From Rhynchonema sp. JSB1_4 (taxonomy: Eukaryota; Nematoda; Chromadorea; Monhysterida; Xyalidae): a DNA stretch of 64,000 bases. This document shows positions 45,201-52,950 of the stretch, piece after piece. The position numbers were made by a program, and so were the translations under genes. The notes below the pieces were generated by a model that saw only the letters and a list, made by a program, of their open reading frames with translations, searched no databases and was not told the DNA's origin. Position 1 is the stretch's first letter. Each line of letters begins with the position of its first letter. Where the stretch lies: contig JASAMV010006793.1 of the NCBI GenBank assembly GCA_030248065.1, forward strand, positions 1-64,000, written 5' to 3'.

Positions 45201-48200
45201 CCATGACACAAAGAACAAATTGAACAACTGGAATCTGAAAGACTGAATTACAGATCAGGGCATGCCACTGGCGCCTGCACCGACCAACAACGCCAGAAAG
45301 GTTGCGGCGCTGCCGCCATGGCTCACTAAGAAGAATTTCAAAGTGTTGATCAAACGAGGCGTTGCCGGTTAGTTGAACAAAATAATTATCTCTGCTTGCA
45401 AGTGTCAAAAACCTAGATGCTCACAATTTTAATAACAAAAAACAGCAGTGTGGAAATTCATTCTATAAAAAAATAGTGTGTGGCGGGATGCAATGAAGAG
45501 CAGAGAGTGTTGTGCTGATTGCAGAATCGCAACAACCAATGCGACTGCAAACCAACCGACGGTTGGTTGTGCAGCAACGTGCCATCGCGTCAAACAGCCG
45601 CAAGATAGACCGATTGCTGGAAATGGCCTCGTCGGGCATGCCACCGCCCATAGCAGGTATGACAACAAGATGTTCATATTATTGTTCGTGTCTCAACAGC
45701 GCCAGGATCTTTTATCCCAACATCAAAACACTCAAAATACAGCAGTTGGTGGGAGGGTGACAACAAAATATCGTTCTGAAATGCCATGGTTACATACGTT
45801 GACGAAGACTATAAACGTGCACTCTGGATGACAAGCGCACATTCTTAAAGGGTGTGTCTAACGTCTCTTAACCCCATGTTTTATGAGGTGCAATCGAAAG
45901 ATGACCTCGACAGGCCGGTGTGTGCAAAAAACCGCGTCTTGTAACTCGCTAAATCGCAAATCAGTACTCAAAAATCAATTAATTCCGGACACAAAACTCC
46001 AAGCGCTTTTGAGTGGGCGCTACTCACGTTTGGCATTATTCTGCTGAAACATTGCATGTTTAAGCGCGGCTCAGCCGCCTATACAATGCACGTAGACGCT
46101 CAACACACACCGCTCTGGCTGCTGGCTTGACTGTGGACACAATGAATGTTTCATTTAACACATAGAAGCTGGTTTGTGTGTGTTTCGCTTCGCAGCTTTT
46201 TTCCGTCAGCTCAGTCTGAATTTTGTGTCAAAAAGTAACCCTCAAGATCTCGCGATTTGGCTAGTTAGAAGACGCGGTTTTTTGCACACGGCGGCCTTTC
46301 GAGGTCATCTTTCAATTCCACCCAACAAAACATGGGGTTAGGAGACGTTAGACACACCCTTTAAGCCCTAGCTATACTTCGTTCTCAATGAGAACAAAAA
46401 ACAAATTCTCGCGTGTTGATTGGCTGTTGAACACACGTGAACCAATCAGCGCGCGAGAATTTGTTCTCTGAGAGAACGAAGTATAGTTAGGGCTTTACAA
46501 ATGCATGTACACACGCATAGGAGAAAACACGTGGGTCAAGGGTGGCGTATGCTACACGGCGCACGAAGGGCCAAGCAAACGCGTTCGTATCACGGTGCCC
46601 GCTTTGAAGGTGAGTGACTTTGTGTTCATTTCATGCACACAGTATACCCTCGCTGTAGGACCAAAAATGGCAGTCAAATAATTCGCATAAATGTGCAGTG
46701 ATTTCTGTGTTGCCATGAACAACACACTGACGAGACTGTCGGTGTCCACCAACAAGCGGGTCACTTAACGAGGGTACACTGTACAAAGAAGACTGTTTTC
46801 TGAGGAGATGTGAAACATCAGGTCATGATGACACACGGCAAAAGAACCGTGCCTAACATCGCACTTGGGGATCGGCTCATCTCGGCCTTGTCACATGACT
46901 GTTCGGTGTTCAGAACATTTCGAGATTTCTGATGACAATAATTTCAAGCAGAGACAATTCTTAGGCTGGTCGAAATAAATGTGATCTGCAAATCTCGAAA
47001 TATTGCCAAGGTCCCGTGACAAGGCAAGATTCGATCCGATTATCAAGTTTGATAATCAATAACAAGGACACCACAGGATTATGCTCGGAGATGTACTCAG
47101 ATGCTCGAATAGCGATCAAAAGACAGCAAGATTGTAACGGGCCGTCTTGCAAGATCAGGGAGACCATACAGTCAAGCTTTGGAACCGAGCTTGTTTGTTT
47201 CGCACCTCCATTCCACGACCGGAATGCGCGGCTTGCCCTGATCTTGCAAGGCGACCCGAAACAATTTTCCAATCTTTTGGTCGCCATTCGAGAGTTTGAC
47301 TGCAGAGATAACCAAATATGAACAATCAGAATGATAATAATAATCGAGAGCGCATAATGAGAGTACAGACTGTAAATGTACGGGATGATAAATGGATTAT
47401 TAGCATTAATCTATCCAATGATGGAGCTCACACGCAGGTCGATCAAATGAGGGACCTTTGTCAATTGCGCGAAGTCGACACATTGACCGCCGATATAGAG
47501 GACGAAATGCCGCTGGCGAACTTCGTTTGAATGATATACATAGATCCACTCTGTCGATTATTGTCTGTTCTTTTGCTTCATGCCCAATCCGATGATTATA
47601 TTGTTATGATTGCCATGTGCGTTCATTTGGTGCAGGATTATTATTATTCATTTGAAAATGTCGCCGGTGGAGTTATCGCGTTATTTGGCATTGAGTGTGA
47701 ATAGATATTTGTTAATCTCAGATATTCTTATCTTATGCTGAAGCCTTTCCGGTCGATTTGACGCAATGAGTTCTTGAAATTACATAAACATATCATGTGT
47801 TTCTAAATAATTGTGCACCGATTCCGGTTAAACGTATGTTTTTGACGTTCACTGGATTCGCGGTGTATTTTGTCGTTGCAATTTCATAATACAATGTTCG
47901 GCTGATTGTTTAGTCGTCCACCCTGTTCGTCAGTCAGCGCGGGAATGTACGTGCAATTGGGTTGACGAAGAGAGTTGGCGACGTGTGCGTTGACGACATT
48001 AATATCAGCCCAAATATTCGTGTACCGCACATTGGGATTAGAATGATTTATGGCGCTAATTTGAGTGTGTTTGGCAAATCGGATACTTCGTTACAATGTC
48101 ATTGTGTTTCACATTACAATACATACATACGTATATCCTTGAGAATCAGGGGCGGTTTGTTTTTTGAAACAGCTTGTTGTCCATTTTCGGCATCAAGTCA

Positions 48201-51200
48201 ATGTACTCTCGTCATACTCGTGCATTCCAATATGGTTTTGTGTTCTTTACCAATTATATATTTTATATCAATATTCGTCAGGCAATTTATCATGATGTGC
48301 TCAGGTTTTGTGCGTTTCATCAAAAATACGATGCACATACTCGAGTTATTAAAATTGTGTATGAGTTTTTGACATCAAGGTGTTGTGATCAATATTTTCT
48401 ACACAGTAGTATTGTGTACATCATATTCTAAGCAATTTCTCTTATTATTCAATACACTTTGCTGCTTATTTACGATTTTTACATTGTTTTCACATGTTCA
48501 TGCAGCTGGGATAAATTTGGTTTTCAACAATTGTATTCTCTCATAATGTGCTTATCTGCTATTTCTTGGTTGCCCATAAATCTCGCGAGTTTTTTGCAAA
48601 ATTGAACACCACAGACGGTTTTGTTTAATGTGTTCCTATTTTTGTTTTCTGATAAACGGATAACACAGCGGTAGCACAAATAAGCTCAACAATCTTGTTT
48701 TTTTTAAATAACATCACAGAACAAATGGTTTTGTAGAACGTATACAGCCATTTCCAATATTATATCAGCTACAGACGTGGATTGGAGCCTGAATTATCAA
48801 GGTCAGACTGAATTGGTGCACGCCAGTTTGACAGTTTTACATGTAACTTTTTATCAATATATCATTTTCATTGACAAAAATGTAGCCAACAAGAGGCGGG
48901 CCACCCAAATCGCCCAGAAAACAGCCAGCGCTTAGTGGCGTGATTGCGGTTTGAGGCAACCAGTGGCGGATCCAGCATTGGCCGAGGGAAGGGCCCAAAA
49001 AGTCATTTTTATCTACTGCTTGTTCCGCTTTTCATAAGTCATTTTTATCCGCGGCTTTGTTTTGGATTTGGCAATTTTCAAACGAAAAGCTGCGTAAAAT
49101 ATGACCATCCCCGCATAGCGTCCGAAATCTTGACCCTTTTGTGCACACGCGATCATCAGTTAATACTGAAACTTAGAGGCATTCATCCGTTTTCTACTTT
49201 TTCCTTCATGGGACCCTTGGACCAAGAGGGCTTGGCTGCTGTGTGGCCCCATGGATCCGCCGCTCTTTGAGCCAACGTATTTGCTACATGCATATTGTTG
49301 CCATTTTTTGTCGGGCCGGGGAATTGTCGTCCGTGACGTGCGTCGAAATTGTTCGCCCTGCGATCAAGGAACTTTTACGCTGGTCGAAATCACGGAAACA
49401 GAGAACTTGTGGATGTTCAGTTTCTTGAATGACAACATTAGCACTTGTGCCATCACAGGCCCAGCGAAAGTCGATGTTTCATCACGGAAGCAGGGCGGCA
49501 CAGCAATTTTTTATTTTCATATCGGTTGGATATGGCTGAATCGGTGGTTGCGGTGACTTGGCAGGTCGCAAAGTTTAGGTAGTACATCTGTTCTCAGGGG
49601 TTCGATAAACATGGGCTAACTAATTGAGCAGACTGTGGTGCACCAGGTCATTGCCAGTGCCCTGGTGCCACTCGACACAAATTTAATTTCGTGACAGCAC
49701 TGTATTTGGCAGGTTGCATACGGTTTTCGCTGCCCAACGATGCAACAGGTGCTCACATACCGGTCGTCATGCACCGTGATCACCAGTTAAAATAAAAGCT
49801 TGACATGTTCTTTTATCGGAACTTTCGACAAGCCTGAATAAGCGATTAGAAACACTAAAGCGATTGAATTGATACCGATCTCATGCCCATTGCAGTGGCG
49901 TATGAGAGGATGCAGGTACCCATCAGCCGCTCAGAAAACAAAAAATCGCGCGCTTGGCGCGTCAAATAGGTATAGTCCAGCCACGAACTTATGAGACGAC
50001 TTATTTTGAAGTTGACTTGAACGGATCCAATGATGTTCAAGTTCCACGTATTTCGGAAATGAAAGAAGGAGAAATGCATGTATTTTTTAAAAACACGCTC
50101 TCTAGCTCGGTGCGCAAGTAAGTTCCCTGACTCCCAAAACATTTGTGTGTTGAACAACGCGTAAGCACGCAACAAATTGAGGTCAGCCAGCTGAAACTTG
50201 TCATCATGTCTCTCGGCCCATTCTCTTTCTTTTGTTTGCGAAAACACGAGTGACCGGCGCATTTTTTAGTCTGGCTCTAAAAAATGTCGTCTCATGACCA
50301 CATGGTTGGACTATACATGCATTTTCACTGGCTTCTACTGGTTACGAGGACGAAAAAGTCAAAATTTTCCACACTGCTTTGACTGATACGTGATTTAATC
50401 GGTGCCGTGCCGAATTTGAACAAGTACAATGGCATTGGGTACCTGGGGTACAGTACGCCATCAGTGGTACCGTACTCCCTCCCAGAAGTCACGAAAAGGA
50501 ATGGAAAATGCTAGGACATGTCCAATTGCAGTAATTTGACCGTTTTGCTTGCCAATTATGTACAGCAAGTATATTCATTATGTTGCATTCATTTTAGACA
50601 AACAAGCATCGTGTAAGCTTACTTGTGTGTCTTTACTGTTTGTTCACTTGTTAGCGAGTTAAAGCATGCTCGTGGATCAAAAGTGTCCAAGGTAACCAAA
50701 CCACACTTGCTTTATAAGAGGGATGTGCAAAAGATCACAATATGGTAACCAATATTCCTGCAATTTATTTAGGGCTCCACCAGATAGACCCGAAACCCGA
50801 AACATAAATGTTTTCCATGTCCATGTTTCGGGTTTCGGGTTTTGAAAAAAAACCCGAAACCCGAAACACGGAGCATGATAATCGAAAATGTTTCGACTGA
50901 CTGTATAAATTTTTCACGTCAGCTACAAGTGGCAAGACCGAAACATTTTCGATTATCATGCTTTGTGTTTCGGGTTTCGGGTTTTTTTTTTCAAAACCCG
51001 AAACATGGACATAGAAAAAAATTTATGTTTCGGATTTCGGGTTTCGGGTCTATCTGGTGGAGCCCTTACTAGATCTGCGACACGTGGTATACGTGCTCAT
51101 AGCCCATATAGCGTTAACATGCAGTGCCACATGTATACATAAGTGAACATAATCACCAAAGAACTTGAGTGCTCCTAAACGGCCAGAATATAAAGAGCTA

Positions 51201-52950
51201 GACATATCAATGTCATAATTGCACAACATGAAGAATATAAAGAATGATGATACATGAAGAATATTGGCACGTGATCTGGATGAGTTGAACGCGGACACAC
51301 GGGCATATTTGAAGGCCCAGTTCCAGATGATGGTGCATGAGGCTCGGAGGTCCAAACAGGCACCTCTTATTTCGCCACCCACCGCTCTCGGTGATGCTTG
51401 TCCAGCAGTGCAGTGGCTGTCTGGTGACCAAGATTGATAACTTTAGCTCTGGCTCAGGCCATGTGGTTCGTGCTGATGTTTCAAAAATTTCATCAGCACT
51501 GTTACACTTGGCGGAAACATCACGTGTATGTTTTGTTGTATAGTCCGTCCACCAGCTCATGGCACTTTGTGATGCTGCTGGCACTTTGTGATGCTGCCGA
51601 CTTGTTCCCTTCCTCCACGTTCTAATGAAAGAGAAATTGAGCTTCCAAAAAGAATAATTTTTGCTCCTAAATTGTGGTTTTTATGAAATCGTTAATTTTA
51701 AATTTGATCGAATTCAATCGTTTTCGACACATTTTATTATTTTTTTAAGTTTTTTGCAATATCGCTCGCACTCAATTTCTCTTTCATTAGAACGTGGAGG
51801 AAGGGACCAAACCAGCCAGCAGCAACACAAAGTGCCATGAGCTGGTGGACGGACTATACAGGATTCTTTTTTCGCGTACACATACTGTATGTAGTACTGT
51901 CGTCAACTCAATTCTCATGTGCCTGTTTGAGTTGACACGACAAGAGTTGACCGCTTGAGTGGACGACAGCTGCCAGTGGCCTTTTTGTTCATTTGCAGCT
52001 GTGGTTGAACCATTGGGAACTGCTTTGGGTCTGCTAACGAATCAAATGAATACGATGCAGAATGTGATCAACGGAATGCAACAGCCGGCTGCAGCCGCGG
52101 CGCCCAATCCGAATAACAATCAACTTAACCTCCCGCCACCCATCAACGGTAGGTAGTAGGTATATAAATTCAATGCTGGAACACAAAAAAGGATTTATTT
52201 TTTAACGGAACAAAGCTCACGTGCCGCAAAGTGTCTGTTCCCCCAGTGCGAAATCAGTGCGCTTAGTGAGGGCCGATTCAGGCTCAACATATTTGATCCA
52301 TTTGTAAGCTTAGGCTTAGGCTCTAGGCGGGCCTGAATCGGCCGGGCCTGAATGGCCGGGCCTGAACCTGTGCCCCGGGACTGAACCGTTGCACAATAAA
52401 ATGTCCAACCTTCGTTCATGTGAATTGCCGTCCAACGTTCCTGAAAAACAGCGGGGGAAGGATTACTGACTGACATCAACGATTTCAGGAATCTCCACGT
52501 ATACCGTGCGGGACGTCAGCTACCAGGTTCACGACGGCCACATGACGACACACAAATCAAAAGAAGCCTTTAAGCGCGATGGTGTAAGTTCGTGTTTGTG
52601 TCATCTGTGCCCAAAACCTTTCATATTGATAGACGCATCACACTTTCGGCTGGTCGAAAAGACGACCGTCTAGAAATCTAGAAACGACCGAAAAATGACA
52701 CGAGAACATCACATATATTGTACGTAATCGTGTTTCATCCCCGATCACCAACACACAAAGGCCTTTAGTACTGTCGTCACTCACCAGGCGCCAATGTACA
52801 ATTTCTGGCGTTCAGTTTTCGGGCTGCTTGAGTCTACGACATGTTGAGTCGACCACTTACGTTCACTAGGGTACACAAATTCTCTGTTGTTTGCAGCCAA
52901 CTGACATTCGGGCGCTCGCACGGTTGCGCGGTTGTAAACGTGCGAGATGA
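24213..52950 (+). CDS. Large multi-exon gene, unidentified protein with two RRM-like regions
   Basis: I do not recognise the family. Phase-compatible GT-AG exons: 24213-24526, 24969-25180, 25321-25388, 25465-25544, 26963-27105, 30932-30975, 31317-31418, 31791-31937, 33880-33948, 36722-36835, 41172-41264, 41566-41636, 41802-42046, 42132-42343, 42639-42750, 43552-43614, 44596-44690, 45259-45367, 45525-45656, 46521-46609, one missing exon (phase 0 to 1), 51999-52148, 52489-52583 and 52897-52950. That gives roughly 940 residues. Exons 7-8 look like an RRM: RNP2-like CVFIATVP, helix VTEQMLFSAFEFYLG, RNP1-like VNFAHIRL, then ITVRVNGVEL. Exons 14-15 give a second one: FWLVGGKPEWTPDQVKSWL, GAFYIRF, EVHLELRD. 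Exon 14 begins with a Gly/Ala/Pro-rich stretch and exon 18 is acidic. The weakest exons are 17, 18 and the last. It could be two genes, split in the 10-kb gaps. Start chosen as the first ATG whose exon joins in phase. Confidence 0.5.
24538..24768. mobile_element. ATTGGTCGCAC-family MITE, copy 1
   Basis: The ends ATTGGTCGCACAATGACT and GTCATTGTGTGACCAAT are inverted, followed by GAATT words on both sides. It lies 11 bases inside the first intron of the RRM gene. Related copies are at 25547-26052 (inverted) and 30220-30472. Confidence 0.75.
25547..26052. mobile_element. ATTGGTCGCAC-family MITE, copy 2, itself carrying a nested MITE
   Basis: It starts ATTGGTCGCACAACGAC and ends GTCATTGTGCGACC. 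A GGGTG-family element (25567-25792) splits it. The element begins two bases after the predicted exon end at 25544, so only the GT of that donor precedes it. Confidence 0.75.
25567..25792. mobile_element. GGGTG-family MITE, copy 2, nested
   Basis: A fold-back element from GGGTGATATTTTCG to AAAATTCCAC, flanked by TAT on both sides (25564-25566 and 25793-25795). It lies inside the ATTGGTCGCAC-family element, so it is the younger insertion. Confidence 0.85.
27150..27330. repeat. G-tract sequence in the RRM-gene intron
   Basis: Long G runs and GGCGGGGG words followed by GACGATGACCTGGTGCACC, a motif dispersed elsewhere in the window. No coding function is apparent. Confidence 0.4.
27339..29834. 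mobile_element. 2.5-kb Foldback-type element with 1.1-kb inverted arms
   Basis: Two arms of about 1.1 kb (27.34-28.49 and 28.70-29.83 kb) are inverted copies around a spacer of roughly 0.2-0.3 kb. The outer ends carry tandem GACGTAGGGTT words (left) and AACCCTACGTC words (right). GTGAAAAC is repeated exactly on both sides (27331-27338 and 29835-29842). Mirror-image open frames at 27985-28212 (-) and 28952-29209 (+) follow from the symmetry. The layout resembles Drosophila FB elements. Confidence 0.8.
29956..30861. mobile_element. hAT-like element, CAGGGTTGG family, perfect 8-bp duplication
   Basis: It runs from CAGGGTTGGAAAAAAATT to TTGCCCAACCCTG. GATTATAT is duplicated exactly (29948-29955 and 30862-30869). 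It carries a nested ATTGGTCGCAC-family MITE (30220-30472) and the same core as 21851-22351. No transposase frame remains. Confidence 0.85.
30220..30472. mobile_element. ATTGGTCGCAC-family MITE, copy 3, nested in the hAT-like element
   Basis: The ends ATTGGTCGCACAATGAC and GTCATTGTGCGACCAAT are inverted. The interior shares GGGGCAATGACGTTGC with the 24.5-kb copy and GGCAACGTGGTTGATCTGC with the 25.5-kb copy in inverse orientation. Confidence 0.75.
32102..33563. mobile_element. 1.46-kb CAC-ended element packed with tandem repeats
   Basis: The ends CACAGGGAAAACTCCAATGT and ACATTGGAGTTTTCCCTGTG are exact inverses, flanked by GTG (32099-32101 and 33564-33566). Inside are arrays of GCCTAGATGGACCTAGACAT (both sides, same orientation), oppositely oriented GGTTGGGTACTGG/CACCAGTACCCAAC repeats, and a 122-bp direct repeat at the centre beginning TAGGCCGATGTT. 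CAC-initial ends and a 3-bp duplication recall CACTA elements. Confidence 0.75.
34416..35142. mobile_element. Fold-back element, about 0.73 kb, TA-flanked
   Basis: The ends AAGGTGCTGGTTAACAACCC and GGGTTGTTAACCAGCAGCTT are inverted and the arms match over about 210 bp. TA on both sides fits a Tc1/mariner-type target, but two bases are weak evidence. Frames at 34413-34604 (-) and 34837-35145 (+) mirror each other. Confidence 0.65.
35288..35476. mobile_element. AAGGCAAACTA-family MITE, copy 1
   Basis: The ends AAGGCAAACTACGCCAACAC and GTGTTGGCGTAGTTTGCCTT are exact inverses, flanked by TA. A second copy in the opposite orientation is at about 37309-37495. Confidence 0.75.
35547..36192. mobile_element. 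TTAA-flanked (piggyBac-type) fold-back element, 646 bp
   Basis: The ends ACCTGGCCCGCCACTATTG and CAATAGTGGCGGGCCAGGT are exact inverses. TTAA lies on both sides (35543-35546 and 36193-36196). The arms match for about 190 bp. A paralogous empty site with one TTAA lies at 38044-38047, so the boundaries are firm. No transposase is present. Confidence 0.9.
36292..36600. repeat. Dispersed repeat unit, copy 1 (more at 38.1, 39.5 and partly 37.5 and 50.1 kb)
   Basis: Bases after the hAT-like right end at 36291 match 38145-38460 almost exactly and 39467-39610 in part (shared words TACTTGGCATGCGTG and AACAAAATCTCGAGTTCAGAG). An upstream part (GATGACAAGTTCCAGCTGGC) is at 37.56 kb and, inverted, at about 50.2 kb. 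Its nature is unknown. Confidence 0.7.
37309..37495. mobile_element. AAGGCAAACTA-family MITE, copy 2
   Basis: The opposite-orientation relative of 35288-35476, with ends AGGCAAACTACACCAACA and TGTTGGTGTGGTTTGTCT. The ends have diverged more than in copy 1. Confidence 0.7.
37689..38144. mobile_element. hAT-like element, CAGGGTTGG family, with empty-site proof
   Basis: It runs from CAGGGTTGGGCAAAAAA to GGTTTTTTGCCCAACCCTG. The flanks ATTGCAAC and ATTCCAAC match at 7 of 8 bases. The paralogous stretch at 39.45-39.48 kb reads straight through a single ATTGCAAC (39467-39474), which shows the uninserted state. Its interior contains the empty TTAA site for 35547-36192. Confidence 0.85.
38964..39189. 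mobile_element. GGGTG-family MITE, copy 3
   Basis: From GGGTGATATTTTCGAAAC to AAAATTCCACCC, flanked by CAT on both sides (38961-38963 and 39190-39192). It is nearly identical to the copies at 8.4 and 25.6 kb. Confidence 0.85.
39625..41046. mobile_element. Miniature LTR retrotransposon: identical 469-bp LTRs, 5-bp duplication
   Basis: The LTRs at 39625-40093 and 40578-41046 start TGTTTG and end CAAACA and look identical over all 469 bases. ATTAT is repeated on both sides (39620-39624 and 41047-41051). The internal part is only 484 bp, so it is TRIM-like and needs another element's proteins. Each LTR holds a 78-codon minus-strand frame (39761-39997 and 40714-40950). The reading direction is unclear: AATAAA lies in the + strand LTR, but a TGGCGAC primer-site-like word fits the minus direction. 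Confidence 0.85.
42932..43111. repeat. Fold-back MITE, 180 bp
   Basis: The ends ATACTCTGACAATTCTTTTG and CAAAAGAATTGCCAGAGTAT are inverted. The arms match almost to the centre (GCGTGCACTGGCTA against TAGCCAGTGCACGC). It lies in an intron of the RRM gene. Confidence 0.75.
43205..43340. repeat. GGCCCGGCC-rich repeat, copy 1
   Basis: It begins GTGCGACGGTTCAGTCCCGG and contains AGGCCCGGCC and GAGCCTAAGCCT words. An inverted copy is at 52265-52395. Both lie in introns of the RRM gene model. Confidence 0.7.
44391..44520. repeat. GTCGTCAAA-type repeat, copy 1
   Basis: It contains CATGAGCCCCAAACGAGCGC flanked by inverted GTCGTCAAA-like words. A homologous copy lies at 58383-58495 in a lectin-gene intron. 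Confidence 0.6.
44728..44825. mobile_element. GGGTG-family MITE, left fragment
   Basis: GGGTGATATTTTCGAAACGG begins directly after an ORF-like acidic segment. Only about 100 bp of the family is present and the right end is missing. Confidence 0.65.
45849..46360. mobile_element. TTAA-flanked element, 512 bp
   Basis: The ends AGGGTGTGTCTAACGTCTC and a near-inverse ending GACACACCCT are flanked by TTAA (45845-45848 and 46361-46364). The arms match for about 110 bp, including GACGCGGTTTTTTGCAC against GTGCAAAAAACCGCGTC. It is a piggyBac-type non-autonomous element. Confidence 0.8.
46364..46494. mobile_element. Short TTA-flanked fold-back MITE next to the TTAA element
   Basis: The ends AGCCCTAGCTATACTTCGTT and AACGAAGTATAGTTAGGGCT are inverted and flanked by TTA (46361-46363 and 46495-46497). 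The centre has GATTGGCT and CCAATC. It shares its left junction with the 45849-46360 element. Confidence 0.7.
47318..48431 (+). other. Unidentified AT-rich ORF fragments, first block
   Basis: The frame at 47318-47530 is followed, after one in-frame TGA, by ATG and 57 more codons (47531-47704). Another frame runs 48174-48431. The codon content looks protein-like (for example VNVRDDKWIISINLS), but I know no family. The block lies in the gap between exons 46521-46609 and 51999-52148. It could be decayed element coding sequence or include the missing exon. Confidence 0.3.
48959..49260. mobile_element. CAGTGGCGGATCC-ended element (probable)
   Basis: The left end CAGTGGCGGATCCAGC and right part GGATCCGCCGCTC are inverted. 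The flanks GAGGCAAC and GAGCCAAC match at 7 of 8 only if the right end is extended by a few bases. GGATTCGCCACTG at 58219 and GGATCCGCCAGTG at 1720 are isolated right ends of the same kind. Confidence 0.5.
50772..51065. mobile_element. TTA-flanked GGGCTCC MITE made of CGGGTTTCGGG repeats, 294 bp
   Basis: The ends GGGCTCCACCAGATAGACCC and GGGTCTATCTGGTGGAGCCC are exact inverses, flanked by TTA (50769-50771 and 51066-51068). Both arms consist of repeated CCCGAAAC words. The features are of PIF/Harbinger type. Confidence 0.85.
52265..52395. repeat. GGCCCGGCC-rich repeat, copy 2 (inverted)
   Basis: The reverse complement of the 43.2-kb repeat, ending CCGGGACTGAACCGTTGCAC. It lies in the intron before exon 52489-52583. 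Confidence 0.7.
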
